NCBI RefSeq assembly: GCF_901709675.1
Contig: NC_051095.1
Span: 15,637,456-15,701,455, forward strand
Source: Syngnathus acus
Taxonomy: Eukaryota; Chordata; Actinopteri; Syngnathiformes; Syngnathidae
Direction: 5' to 3'
Length of the DNA stretch: 64,000 bases
Below are positions 1-16,159 of the stretch, piece after piece. The translations under genes were made by a program, and so were the position numbers. The notes beneath the pieces were generated by a model. The model was not told the origin of the DNA. It made no database searches and saw nothing but the letters and a program-made list of their open reading frames with translations. The number at the start of each line of letters is the position of its first letter. The stretch's first letter is position 1.

Positions 1-235
1 GATGAAAGGAACAAGGCAAAGTGTTGTGAAATAAAATATTACCTGTAATACGCATTTTGTTATTTGCTGATTGTATTAAACGATCACATTCATTGTCAGT
101 CAAGAAGAGAAGAGGACTATTATCCCTTCTTTGACGAAATGACCAGAGCACAGTACAAACACACTATTGTCGGTCAGTCTTGTTGTTGGTTTTGTTGTAC
201 CATGATTTTCTTAAAAAAAAAATTTAAAAAAAATT

Positions 236-345
236 AAAATAAATTTGTACCCATGTATAATGCGCACCCCAGATTTTAGGACAATGAATTAGTTAGATTT
301 TGCGCATTATACACGGAAAAAAAACGGTATTTTAAATAACTATCA
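236..345. repeat. Short palindromic repeat relic
   Basis: The motif tataatgcgca at about 258 is mirrored by tgcgcattatac at about 302, and the right end reads cggaaaaaaaacggtatt. The termini resemble those of the short DNA elements at 10864-11110 and 32519-32934. Likely a degraded non-autonomous DNA element; class not established. Confidence 0.45.
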
Positions 346-635
346 CATAAACAACAATATTATCAAACCATTTGTGTCACTCCAAATCATTAAATCCATC
401 GATCAAATTTCTCGTCCTTTATGTCATCCTGGTGACAGAGGACATGTCCAGAGTATATGGCGCTTTAAAGTGTTAATTACTTTATTTGATTTTTTCTCTC
501 TATTTTTCATGTTTTGAATATGTTCAAGATAAAGATATCAAAGCACGTGAAGTGATCAACTATACTAAAAATAACATGTGAAGTGGTCAACTATACTTGT
601 AAGTAAGTGATGTGTTAATGATCAAGTAAAAATTT

Positions 636-733
636 GTGAAAAAAAACATATAAGTCGCTCCTGAGTATAAGTCGCCCCCCCACCCAAACTATGAAAAAAC
701 CCCGCGACTTATAGTCTGAAAATTACGGTAATA
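636..733. repeat. Relic of the 'cggaaaatacggta'-ended DNA element family
   Basis: Contains tataagtcgc, cgacttatagtctg and a terminal gaaaattacggtaa. This is the same layout (inverted 'ttatagtc' blocks with an acggta end) as the intact elements in kdm3b intron 1, but diverged and short. Confidence 0.5.
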
Positions 734-759
734 TAGACACTTATAAATTTGAGCGATGA

Positions 760-4432
<3,673 letters not shown>

Positions 4433-4557
4433 CCCCCCTAGCCACCCATACTCCCCTCCCGAACCCCTCACGTTGACCCCCTGCTGCCGCCAGCACATTC
4501 CGAAAACCAAGCTCCAAACCTATCTTCCTCCCAGCATCAGACACATTTCGACCCCGA

Positions 4558-4642
4558 CCCCCCCCCCCCCCCGAACACCACGATGACCTGATGTGACTCC
4601 ACGTGGTCTCACATGACCAGCCCAGGACCCCCCCCCCCCCCC
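4558..4642. repeat. Two poly-C runs in the ctbp1 3' UTR
   Basis: Fifteen consecutive C at 4558-4572 and fifteen at 4628-4642, in C-rich sequence just after the ctbp1 stop codon. The exact length of such runs is prone to sequencing error. Confidence 0.85.
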
Positions 4643-6353
4643 TCTCCCTCCACCCACCCGCATCCATGCTCATTTCACCAACACCTCCTTCCCCACTCAC
4701 TTCCTAATGTCAGCAATAACTTTGTTCTCAAGGATTCAGTGATCGGATTGGTATTTTTCCCTAGTTGGCTGTTGTTTCAATGGAACGTGGATCCGTTGTG
4801 ACTCTAGGTGTTCATGTTTATAAAGAAAAAAACATTTCTGACATCAAGGCTTTCCAGTTGGCTGCATCCTCGACTGACTGACCAGTAGAGGTGCTCAGGC
4901 AGAAGTGCCCCTTTGTCCATGAAAGGCTCGTGTTTCTGCTTTTGTCGTCTTATTTTTGCCTTCCATTTCCCATCCCCACCCGGTATCATGTGTACTTCAA
5001 GTTAAACCACAAGAAATTGGAAAAAAAAAAAGCCTCAGCTGCCCAGTTTTGAATTGTTCCACTTGTATTTAAAATCCTTCCCCCAGTGTTCGCAAATGCC
5101 CCCAATCTTCAGTCTCCTCTCAGGTTGACGAATTCGCCTCTACTTGGATCCACCCAAGGGCATGAACTTCTGTCTCATGTTCAAAAACTGCAGCGCGAAT
5201 ACTCCATCATGCGCCGTACACATGCGGGGCCTCGCCAGCAGAGGGCGTCGCCCAACCACACATTTCAGTCCGAGGAGGCAGACGGTCTCTGGATTATGTT
5301 TGGTGAAGCAATGACCCCACACTGACCTAACCAGGCCGTCGTATGTCTAGCTCCCCCACATCCGCCGCCGTGCCCCACACATGCTCATGAACCCAGTATG
5401 CATCCTTCCTTTAAATGTTTGAGGACAGTAGAGTTGAATTTCTCAGTCAGAGCTAGGGGGACATTATCTTTTGCATGCTTGCTTTGTTAACGACAGTGGT
5501 GTGTACAAGGATGTGCGTGAGTGCGTGTGTGTCTGTGTCCCTTTACGCTGTTTTCTTTCCAAAGGAATAGTCCCTACGAGTAACTCTTTAACCCTGTCGC
5601 TCCGGTGTCAAGGAAACACCTTTCTAGTACCTCAGTAACAGATATTGAATGTACCGTGCATACCCTTTTATTTTTTTGTACAGATTTTCTAGATTCTTCT
5701 TACTGTTCTTTACCAGAAGGGTTGTGATATTGTAGCAGTAATAAGATAAAACGATTGAAAAGGAAAAAAAAAAAAAAAAAGAATCCCCCCCCCATCATAA
5801 AACAAAGTGACACATAGGATCCATGTTTCTCAATATAGGTTACTGAATACTCAGGCTTGGAAACCAATGCTCGTCTTTTTGCCTTGACCGTGGCCCCTTT
5901 TTCCTCCATCTTACTGGCTAATGATTCATGAGGAACAAAGAAAGGTGGTTCTTGTGCTCTGCTAGTTTTCGTTCACTGGAGCACTAGTGGTAGATGCTTC
6001 ATTTTTCTTCTTTTTACGTCCCTTTTGTCATTGCCCTGCTGCTCTGTTTTTTGTGCATGTGCGATTTTGTTTTAAGCAGATAGAAACAACTTCTTACAAA
6101 ATGGTGGCTTCTCACTCTGCGGAGTGTTTTTAGCCTCATTTGCCGTTTTTTGTCGTGGTCAGTTTCCAATAATGTGCAGTTTAGCCCTCCGGACCGCACC
6201 CTTCCCCCATCAGAGTATACGAGTGACTAGGAGCATGTGATGCTTGGCTCCTCTGTCATGTGATGAGTATATATTTTTAAGAATACCCCCCCGCCCCCAT
6301 ATTGTCCCCCATAGTTCCATTGATTAGTAATCTTAAATTTGCTGTTGGTCATG

Positions 6354-6357
6354 ACTA

Positions 6358-6390
<33 letters not shown>
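6354..6390. repeat. (TA)n followed by poly-T
   Basis: A short TA dinucleotide run passes directly into a run of T up to 6390. Confidence 0.85.
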
Positions 6391-9300
6391 CATTTCAGCC
6401 GTGCACTGTCATTGTATACCAGTTAGTTATAATGTAGATGTCGATTTCTTTTTATGAATAATTGCTGTCTGTTCTACATGTTGTACTGAAAAATATGAAA
6501 TCTCCCTCTCCTACTACCACCACCCTGACTCCGCTTCTCATCTAATGTCCCAATTCTCTCCTCCCAGGCCTTACTATGTCCTTTCTTACTGTAGCCGTTG
6601 TAGAAAGTCGCCATGGAACCACTCACTGCCTTAATACAGTTGACCACAGAAAGTGACCAGTAGAAATGAACACGCCAAAAACAACAAAAAAAGCTTCCCA
6701 GTCACTCAGCAGGCTGAATTCTACAAAGGTGTATTAAAGTCACACTAAAAGGAGGGCTAAAAGAGATGAGAAGTAAAAGTCTTATTGTAAACAGTGAGTT
6801 TGCAATTTTCCAATAACAAAATGAACGCTCAACTGTTATGACGTGACAATAGCCCATAGAAGTGTTCCTGAGGGTGCACGACTAATGATAGACACCTTGA
6901 AAGTCACGCTACTGGCTCTAATTGTTGTTTGCTCCAAATCAAAATAGAGGCATGAAGGAGTCAGATGGCATTTTGTTCCTTTTCCCCAGATTATAGTTCT
7001 CATGTACCACGCCAGCTCATAATGACAGTTAACGAATATGACTGTTTTTATTTTTATATTTTGCAAAAATAAATGTCAAAACACTTACATGAGACCAGAA
7101 AATGAGGCTTTCTCTGGAGACCAGCCTTAGAATATTTGAAACACTTGATTGAGCAATCAAGAAATAAGAACATTTGGACAAGCACGTTCAACTGTTCAAA
7201 CTGATGGTGGTGCCGATGTGCCTAAATGTTGACTTTCATTGTGAACGAACTGTGGCTTTAATACACATTTGACGAATTCTACATCACCTTTGGAGCAATT
7301 GAACCTGGTGTTGAAAGTTATTTTTGCATCAAAAAATCATAAATCATGTAAAAATCCTCCCCTGCACTTCTAAAGTCACGCCAGCAGTGTGTTTGTGCTC
7401 TGGCTAACAGATAAGCACAGTGTGTGTGTTTGTGGTCACAAAGCTCCAGCTGATATTTCACTCTTGGGTGTTAGAATGCAGCCACCACCACTCTTCCTTC
7501 TCCTCAAACTACTTCTGCTACTTTAGAAGGGTCTTTCACTCTGCTGCCAGAGACTCCAAAGGGCTGGAGAGCTTGGGCCAGAGTAGACACCGGCGTCATC
7601 TGTCCAAAAATCAAAACGAGAATTGGTCACGTTTTCTCTCTCAGGGTTGAAATGCACACGTATCCTTTAGCAATTTTCTCCTCCCTCCGAATGTAGAACA
7701 GCCTCATGTCTTTTTAGAAGCCGCAAACCTCTTCTCTTAAGAGTTCCACACCTTCCTTTTTCGACGTTCTTGTTTTCCTTTTGGCACTGACATCTAACCA
7801 TCTAACAAGGAGTGAATGAATGCTTTGAAGTGACTGCGTGTTTGTGTGACTTTAAGATTGGGAAATGTATTTTTACAACATGTGAACATGTATTTTTTCC
7901 CCTGCTCCCTGTCACCCTCATTTGTGAACTGATTTTTCACCAGACTGCAAAAACAAAAATACAAAAATGGGAAAAAAAACATCTCTGTAACTAGGCTCTT
8001 AAGCTTTATTTGTTTTGTTTGTTTACTTTTTTATTAGAAACAATCATGTTTGTGATGTTAACTCCCAATGGTAAACTCCACACCGTATTTTAAATAAAAG
8101 CTTAAAAATTAAACACTTGTTTACATGTTTAGCTTTACTTTACGTTTCATTGGTTCTTGTTGTGTACATGGTCTTTCCAGCTCATTTGGTCTTAAAGGTC
8201 TGAGACTGATTGCCAGTGTGTTGTCCCCATGATTACACTTTGCTGCTTTAGGACACAGGCTTGCGTTTACAGAACTTGCACTATAAACAAAATTGTTTAT
8301 CGCAGTCGATCGTTCTTTTATTGGGCATCGCAACGTGCCGCAGTGCCAAGACGACCACAAGTTTACGAGTGGGCAGGCTATGCGGGTTGCGCGGGAAAGG
8401 GCCTTCTGTTTAGACCTGCGGGCTCGATAGAGCAGGGTGGGGGATTATCGGGCCTAAAATTGCTACCACATGCACATAAGTGGAGACTTGTTTATTTTAA
8501 ATGACGACTCGCTAAAAGCAGCAATCCAGTCACTTGAGGCACCTTTAGTAGCCCGCTGGCTGTGTTTTGACACCCGCAGAAGTCGCAGTTGATTGAGCGT
8601 ATCTGTGTTTTGGATCAACATTTTTTTCTCAGCCTCTTTGTGGGTTTACGCAACCACGCCTTAGTAAAAGTCGGGATGTTTTTCCCTCCCAAAAAACACG
8701 TAGAGACAACACGGACCTGACTAAAAATGCTGCAATGTCGGCCTACTGTACATGCTAGGCCAGTAGTTGGAATTGTCATTTTGTGAGGAACCCAACTACT
8801 TGTCCTACTAACAGAATCTCTTGGACAACCATTGTGTGCATATTTATGAATGAAGATAATTCAGTTCATTATGAAAACACTACACAGCACTTTTGCACTT
8901 TTGACTGCAATCTACTTGTATATGTATAATTTGTCCTGTATTTGTGTAAAGGCGACCAACTGAAAGAAAGCTGATTTTTGTTGTTTTTTTCCCCCCCCTA
9001 AATTACAGCCTGCATTCTACTACACTGCATTGTGGAGTTGAACTCGATTGGTCAGCCCTAGTAGATATGTAATCAGTAGTAGAAAAAAGTACTTTTAAAA
9101 GTACTTTTCAGAGTCTGTGGAATGACAATAAAGTCATTCGATTTCTAAGTACTTCTACTTAAGCACATACAGCGTGCTATTGTTTTTGCTCCCTCAGTGC
9201 ATGCCTAATGTCTATCGGGGAAGGAGAGACGGATTACATAAGAGCATGCGGTTACAAGTTTTTGTAATAGGAGGCCCAGGATGCATGCTGTATTTTTCAG

Positions 9301-10628
9301 ACAAACTCCAAACATACTTTGCCTCATTACCTCCAAAGGTCCAACTTATGATTGTGCAACAGTGCAATACTTATAGTGCTGTCAGCTGCCATGCTGGGCT
9401 GCCAGAATATATACTATTTATTTGTCCACTTCCACAAGGGATGACGAATTATGACACTGAAAGCCCAGCAGGTTTGATCTGGTGTGAGAACCTGCCAGAC
9501 CATTGGAATAGGAGTGCGCTCACTGTTGAACCTTCTGCCCTATAAAAGGGTCCCCCCTGATTGTGTAACTCCTCCAGCCCTTGTGTTGGTGGCCAGTCGG
9601 TCACTGAAGGGAAAAACAATTCAGTGTGGATCAAAGGTTGAAATAATATTATTGGAAGTTTTTAATGCAGGATACTGCGCCAATAGCTTTGACTGGGAGA
9701 AAGAAGAGCATTTGGACAGATCAGGATGTGCGTGAGCGCGTGCATGCGACTGTGTTTACACTGGCTGCGTGATGCATTAGTCTCCTGCTCGATGACCTAA
9801 CAGACTTGGATGGATTGTCCCACCAGCTTCAAGGCTGAGTGGATGCATTAACTTGCAATAATTTAAAATGATAGCAGCTACTGAATGACACAGTTGTTAC
9901 ATCACTTTGAGTCCACAGCAACTTTATTTTCCCTGTCACAAATTAATACAACGCAGCCTGTATAAACTATACAGTCTGTTCTGTGTAAACTCTCTATTCC
10001 ATTGACGGCATAGGGAAGTCATTAGAAACTAGAATGACAGACCTTTGCCAAGGCTCAGCATTCCTCCATATCAGCACCTTCAAGGTTAAACTGTCTACCA
10101 CAGATTAACTGTGTAAGCAAGCAATGTTTCTTTTTAACTGTCAGACAAAGCATACATATGTAAAAACAATAAAACACTTGGCAAGTGAAAATAAATGTCC
10201 TCTAATTTGGACACACCAAAATGAAGGGTTAACCCTTTTTTTCTTCCCTGAAATGATGACATGATGAACATTGTTTTTTTTTTTTTTTTTTTTTACCGCT
10301 ACCTTTGTTTTCTCCACACAGTAACAGTGCAACAAACTCAAGGGGATGGAATGCCCTCAGGAGCGTTGCATCCGGGAATGAGGGTATTTCCCCACTAAAC
10401 CGAATTGCTCTTCCAAAAACACTTTTGGAACACTCATCCTATTGCTGGCAGGCAATGGTGGGACCACAACCTTTTGCAGGTAATCTATAAAATTGTAATT
10501 GCATTTGTTACCTCCTCTCAGTTTACATGACATTCATGTTGATGGAGTGCGCATTGGCAGCGTCCCCCCCCCCCCCCCCGCCCCCCACTTTGGCTCTTAA
10601 ACCTTTGAATGATTTAATTGATTCAACT

Positions 10629-10830
10629 TGGTGGAATGGTGGTTAACTCATCTGCTTCACAGTTAATAGAATGTGGTTTGAATCCATGTTGCAACATCTG
10701 TGTGGAGTTTGCCTAATTAGCCATATGCTCCGAAAAACCTAATTGTCCATATGTGTGAATGGTTGTTTGTGTGCCCTGCTTTGACTGGTGACCAGGCCAA
10801 AGAGAGCTTCCTAAAGTCTTACCAACGTGA
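10629..10830 (+). repeat. Degraded tRNA-derived SINE, same family as 29490-29851
   Basis: Head-like sequence ggtggttaactcatctgctt, a diverged B box (ggtttgaatcc) and the family body motif tgtggagtttgc can be followed in order. Heavily diverged, so an old insertion. Confidence 0.55.
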
Positions 10831-10863
10831 GCGTACACAGGGGATCGAAGCACACACAATGAG

Positions 10864-11110
10864 CCATATTTTCCGGACTATAAGCCGCTACCTTTTGTAC
10901 AAGCTTTGAACCCTGCGTCTTATAGTCCAGTGCGCCTTATCTATGGATTTTGCATGACTTTTATGATTTGTGCATATTCTCTCATATATGGAAATCAAAC
11001 ACTAAAACACCTGCGGTTTATAGTCCAGTGCTGCTCATATATGAACAAAGCAAGATTTTAGCTGGTTCCTTTTATATTCGGGTGCGACTTACAGTCCAGA
11101 AATTACGGTA
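10864..11110. repeat. Diverged short DNA element with 'ttttccggactataag' end
   Basis: Starts tattttccggactataagcc, contains cttatagtccagtgcgcctt internally and ends cagtccagaaattacggta. Same terminal and internal motifs as the two copies at 32519 and 33101, but shorter and diverged. No coding capacity. Confidence 0.65.
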
Positions 11111-12889
11111 CATTATCTGAGTTGGCATGTACTGTATTCTTCCACGGTATTGTGACAAAACATTAAACGACGAGTAATCCTGTTTAAATGTCAGGTTTTT
11201 GCAATTTAAAAAAATGAGAAACGTATATTTCACTTCCAAACCGTGACTTTTAACTTGCATAACTTAAATGAAAATAAATATCTTTTCAAGCTAAACTTGG
11301 ATGCTTGAGTCGCGAGTCTGAAATACGCACGTTCGAACTGTGAAGTGCATGTAAGCACCCCCACAAAAACAGAATGGATTATATTTTGTCTCGTTGAAGC
11401 AGCACTTCATCACCGACCCGCTGAATTACACTTGTACTGGCCAATGTATGTGAAGCATGCAGCAGACATATGGCCAAGCACAAATAACCTATTGCAACTG
11501 TGTCCACAACTTCCCCTCGCAATGAAGTACAGTATGTGCTGCTTGTCAGAAGCTAAGGCTGTTATCTTATGCTAATCTGCGCAGCCAGCCAAACTCTATG
11601 CAGTCATGCTTGCCTTTGTACTTTAAAATTATTGCATTCCAGAATAGTGTATTTGAAAGATGGGGCATCTTCATCCAGCATCGCTGCCGTTGGTGTTGGC
11701 GCCAATCTCAGAACTGCGAGGCAGACATGTTAACCACTCAAGCACCATGCTGCCAGGAATCTCCATTTGGGTTAGGGTTTGCCCAAAAAAAATATTTTGC
11801 ACAAAAGTTCAATATATAGAAGGTATCATTCAGATTGGCATCATTGCCCATTAACCCCACATTGACAGCCAAGTTGCTGCCACGTGGTTGTTTAGACTTC
11901 AACGTTATAAATGCAATGAAAATTCAGAAGCCCCTGATTGCGACTCTTGGCAGTATTTTCACTGAATGCTGACATTTAAGTGCAAGAGGCAAGTAAAGAG
12001 CTACAGTGCGAGGCCGCTTGCTGGGCCATATGTGCCAACCAGATATAGAATTCGAGGTCTGACTCAATTTAGTGTCCCCCCCGAGCCTTATTTGGGGTAT
12101 AAAGATTCGACATAGCATACGTCCAAGTCTCCACTTTGTGCTGCCATCTCGCTATGCCACGCATGAACATGCACGCACCAGGCCGCAGCAGCTATCATAA
12201 CAGAGCTCAGATTGCATTGCACATGTGGGTGCATGACTTCATTCTTTGCCCAGAAGCCCGTTTCCCTCATTGTATATTTATAAAGCTAATTGCTGCTATG
12301 GCAATGTTAGAACGCTCACCCATATACAAAAACATTCTTAAAATACTATTAAAAATGACCAGGCTTTTTTTTTTGGTCTAGAATATCACCAGTCATCCGT
12401 TTTGGCCATACACTGCAATCTTCTCGTATTTTTCTTCCAAAGTATTATTGGTATTATTACATAATACAGTTTCATTCATATTCACTTGCTCCTTGGGAAT
12501 CTGCTATACATTAGAATTTGAATGACTCCACTGGATGCACAACTCGGAAAATGACAATCAAAAAAACGTGCCTGAAATGTTTCCCAGTTCAGTGAGCAAC
12601 AAAGTAACCTGTTTGAGTCTTGCGTTGGAGAATTTGTTTAAACCTCGTTTTCATATAAACTTATTAATAACACTAAAGATAATTGTAAAATAATTCTTTT
12701 GACTCCGTGATGAAGCGTTGCCCTCGTGAGGGAAAATAGGATCCATAATTTGTAGGGGCTCTGTGTGCTTTACAGTTGGCACTTGGTTTTTTGGACTTGG
12801 AGCCACTCCTAGTTCGCCCTAGTCGTCATGGTAATGAAATCCATTCTCACGCTAGAACTAGCAGTACGTGCGGTGGGACGAGATTGGTT

Positions 12890-12960
12890 GGGATCCAGTC
12901 CGAGTTGTATCCCGCCTCTCCGCTGAAATCGGTACAGAAAATGGGTGGATGGATGTATGA
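12890..12960 (+). repeat. 3' end of a degraded SINE
   Basis: Ends ggtacagaaaatgggtggat, with a GGAT-type tail; this matches the 3' end of the intact SINE at 29490-29851 read on the minus strand. Confidence 0.55.
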
Positions 12961-14804
12961 CTGTGCCCAACAAAATGTAACACTTGTCCAGCCATACACT
13001 TCCTGACAGTCAAAAAAAAGGAACCTGCAGCATGTTTTTCTTGTTTGTGTGTTTCTGTGCGTCCTCCAGTTTCTGCTCATATTCCGCATGCACCTTAGTT
13101 CATTGCATCAATCCATTTTCTAGAGCGTGTATTGTTATTAGTGTTGTGGGTGAGCTGGAGCTTTTCTCGGCTGATTTTTGAGCTAGAAGCAGAGTAGCGC
13201 GTACACAGGATGTTCGGATAATCGAAGACGATAAATATTTCAAAGGTGTGTATGTGAATTGGAATGGCTGTTTGTTTCTGTGGACCTTGTGATTTACTGA
13301 CAACCAGTCTGGACTAAAGTCAAACAAAACCAAGCAGGGCCGGTGCCATATACAGTATTGTCACTCAGTTTGACATAATGGCACTATGCTGCGTTGCATT
13401 GCAAATAACTATTTCCAAAAGGATATTTTCTGTCAAAACCTCAGTCACAAGATATGGATTATATGCTGATCTGATTTCGGTTCTCATTTTTTTCAAACCA
13501 ATGCTGTGAGTTCAAATAGTGTCCAGACATTGTTTTCAATGGCTTTGCCACCTGCCCTCCAAAGTGAAGTCAGCTGGGCTAGGTTCTGCCACCCTGAAGA
13601 GGATAAGATGTAGAAAAACATATGAGCATCGTGAATGTTACTTAAGGCAGTTTTTCCAACCTTTATGTAACTAAGGCAAATATTCAACATTTTGAAAAAA
13701 AAAATCTGAGGGCAAAATTAAAGCCCAATTTGTACGTGTATGATGGATTCACACATCTCGTGGAAGAACGTTTAATGTGTTAGGATAAATAGATAAACGA
13801 TGATACTGTACATTATTTATTCGTAAATCAATAATTTTCAAACCAATTGGATAATTTCCAGCAGCACGAATTCCGATACCGTCCCAAGGCATAATGGTTG
13901 GGATAACTGTATACCAGTTTGACAGTTTGACCCTGGAAAAAATTCATCAATTTTCCATGATTTCCTATTGGACAATTTGTTTTGAAAGAAGTTAGTCCAA
14001 CATCCAAGAATCATTTTGTTGACCTCAGAGGTTCCACTCTATTTTTGCGTTGTGCCGGAGGTTCTGAAGGTTTGTGTCACTGAAGCATTGAACGAATAGA
14101 TTAGCTCCGGTTTTCTTACGCAATGCTTCACTGACTTGGCCCGTGTGACAATGATGTGTACACGTCATTGACAGGAAGCAACCCGAGCGCTCGTTTGGAC
14201 ATTTGCCTCATTCGCACAGTCTGGTGCATGTGCGTGTACTGTAAATGACCACAGTGTTCCAGGTAATCATTAAGATCTCAATGCCCACAATTTTGTAATG
14301 GGGTTATTGCAGAGTTCAGATAATGAGTCGTTTTGTGTGTCCACTCATGCATGTACACACTTGTGTATTTGTACTGTTTCTCATTAGTGTAAGATGCTGA
14401 GGTCATTGACATCAATCAGCAATGTAGCTCCCTCCCTTCATATATACTCCTGTTTTATAAAAACATTTCCACACGCAGCTTCATTTAGCGTGAGCTTTGA
14501 CATGATGATGAGTGAGGGGCGGCCCATAACAAAAAAAAAAAAACCTCCCGAGTTGACCATGTGTGTAGCAGCTGTAGTGACTACACGTCTGACACACGCG
14601 TGCACACACACACACCGACCTGAAGAAAAGCAGCCTTTCAGTTGACATCACAGTTGGATCTGCCACATCATTCAGGCTTTTCTTCTCCACTCACTAAACA
14701 ACTGCTGTCTCCATTTCAAATTTCCCCGACTATATATTCTTAGAATCCTCACACCTGCACATGAATACATAATGCAGAGCAGTGAAGTGCAATGTGGTGT
14801 TGAT

Positions 14805-15132
14805 TAACTTGTCAGCAGAGAGAGGGAAAAGAGGGCTGAAGGAGGAAGGATGTAGACAGTGGAGGAGAGGAGAAATGCTCTTTTAACCTCTTTCCCATAC
14901 AAGGGGAGGCAGGGGAAGAGGAGGGGGAGGAGAAAGCCACAGAAAGAGGTGGGCGACAGTGGGAGACAGCGATGAGAGAGAGAGAGAAGGGAGGGATAAA
15001 GCCGGTAAAAGTTGATAAGGTTGCGCCAGTGACAGCTTAGGCGACACGTGGAGCTTGCGTCCTCGCAGAGGTATCGAACCGGCCACCGGGCAGCAGCGTG
15101 TCTCAGCCACTTATTGATTTGAAGCAACACAG
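14805..15132 (+). other. spon2: Candidate non-coding first exon and promoter of spon2
   Basis: A purine-rich stretch (GAGA and GGGAGG tracts, about 14815-15000) leads into a more GC-rich stretch with several CpGs, ending in a good splice donor (AACACAG|GTAGGA, exon end 15132). The spon2 start codon at 21086 directly follows a splice acceptor, so at least one untranslated exon must lie upstream, and this is the best-looking candidate. Purely inferential. Confidence 0.3.
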
Positions 15133-16082
15133 GTAGGATACACTACACTATAAAAATCGTTCTCTCCATGCAGAGACAATTTCTTCCATTCCCTGTTGAA
15201 GACGCAAATTGGAAAAAGATCTGCCGCTGCATTTGGAATTCCACTCAAGTGTATGTGAAGTTTTCATGTCGCAGTGTAGAGAATTTGGATACGTTTTTAT
15301 TTTAAACTTCATTGTAATATTACACAGAGTATGTTGATTCATGCCCTGCTAGGGATTTTTTTTTATTTTCAAAATTCCTTTTCATTTGATTGCATTTGTG
15401 AATGGACACACATGCACACTCGCATACTATACTCTATGAAAACGTAAACAAACACACACTTGTTTATTTATACCTTTATTTTTTTCAGGGAGAGCCAGAG
15501 CCATAGAAGCTCTGTGGGAATCAGGGCTAATGCTGTAGGATGTGATGTGAAAAAATATTAGGAAAAGCCTGCAAGTAGAGCTCAACTTTAGAGTTTGTCT
15601 GCTAAGAGGGTGTGCACACTTTTGCAACCTCATGTTTTTATTTTTACTTGAATGAAATATTTTTTTCAAACAGTTGTGCAGTTTAGTGGTCGCTTTATCA
15701 CATTTATGAACATAATCATTTTTATATCAACCATATGTACTACGTCTGTATTATGTATTATGTTATCTAATGTATTACAATATACTTATATATATATTTA
15801 TTATTTCTATATAAATTGCTAGCAGTAGATCAACAGAGATTTGGGGCCCTGTACATATTTCAAAAGAAAAATGTAATTTTGCCCCACACCACGTCAACAC
15901 TGCACATTCAAAATAGTGTCCCTGTCAGCCAATGAAAGATCATTACTTTTACTCACCTTGTGGCACCACTCCTTTATTTGTCCTCATTGAGAAATTCAAA
16001 TATTCACTAGCTAAAATGCAGGCACCCACTCTTATCAATAAATATTACATAATAAAAAGTAGATATATTAAATTGTGTTTAA

Positions 16083-16095
16083 ACACACACACACT

Positions 16096-16157
<62 letters not shown>
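16083..16157. repeat. (CA)n microsatellite
   Basis: About 75 bp of almost pure CA/AC, with one CTCT interruption near 16093. Confidence 0.95.

Positions 16158-16159
<2 letters not shown>

Larger units (their letters stand above)
4433..8110 (+). other. ctbp1: Probable ctbp1 3' UTR and downstream DNA
   Basis: No coding sequence was recognised between the ctbp1 stop (4430-4432) and about 8.1 kb. The first part is C-rich, then T-rich with several long T or A runs. AATAAA hexamers occur at 7068-7073 and 8093-8098, so the transcript could end near 7.1 or 8.1 kb. Which is used cannot be decided from sequence. Confidence 0.45.
8111..14800. other. Intergenic region between ctbp1 and spon2
   Basis: No exon-like sequence recognised on either strand. 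Open frames here are short, unspliced and resemble nothing known to me. It holds SINE relics (10629-10830, 12890-12960), one DNA-element relic (10864-11110), a poly-T run (10274-10294), a poly-C run (10564-10579) and a motif with repeated aaaagtactttt near 9090-9110. Confidence 0.6.

Noticed and set aside
9174-9545. 123-codon + strand open frame between ctbp1 and spon2
   Set aside because: No family resemblance and no supporting splice or promoter signals seen.
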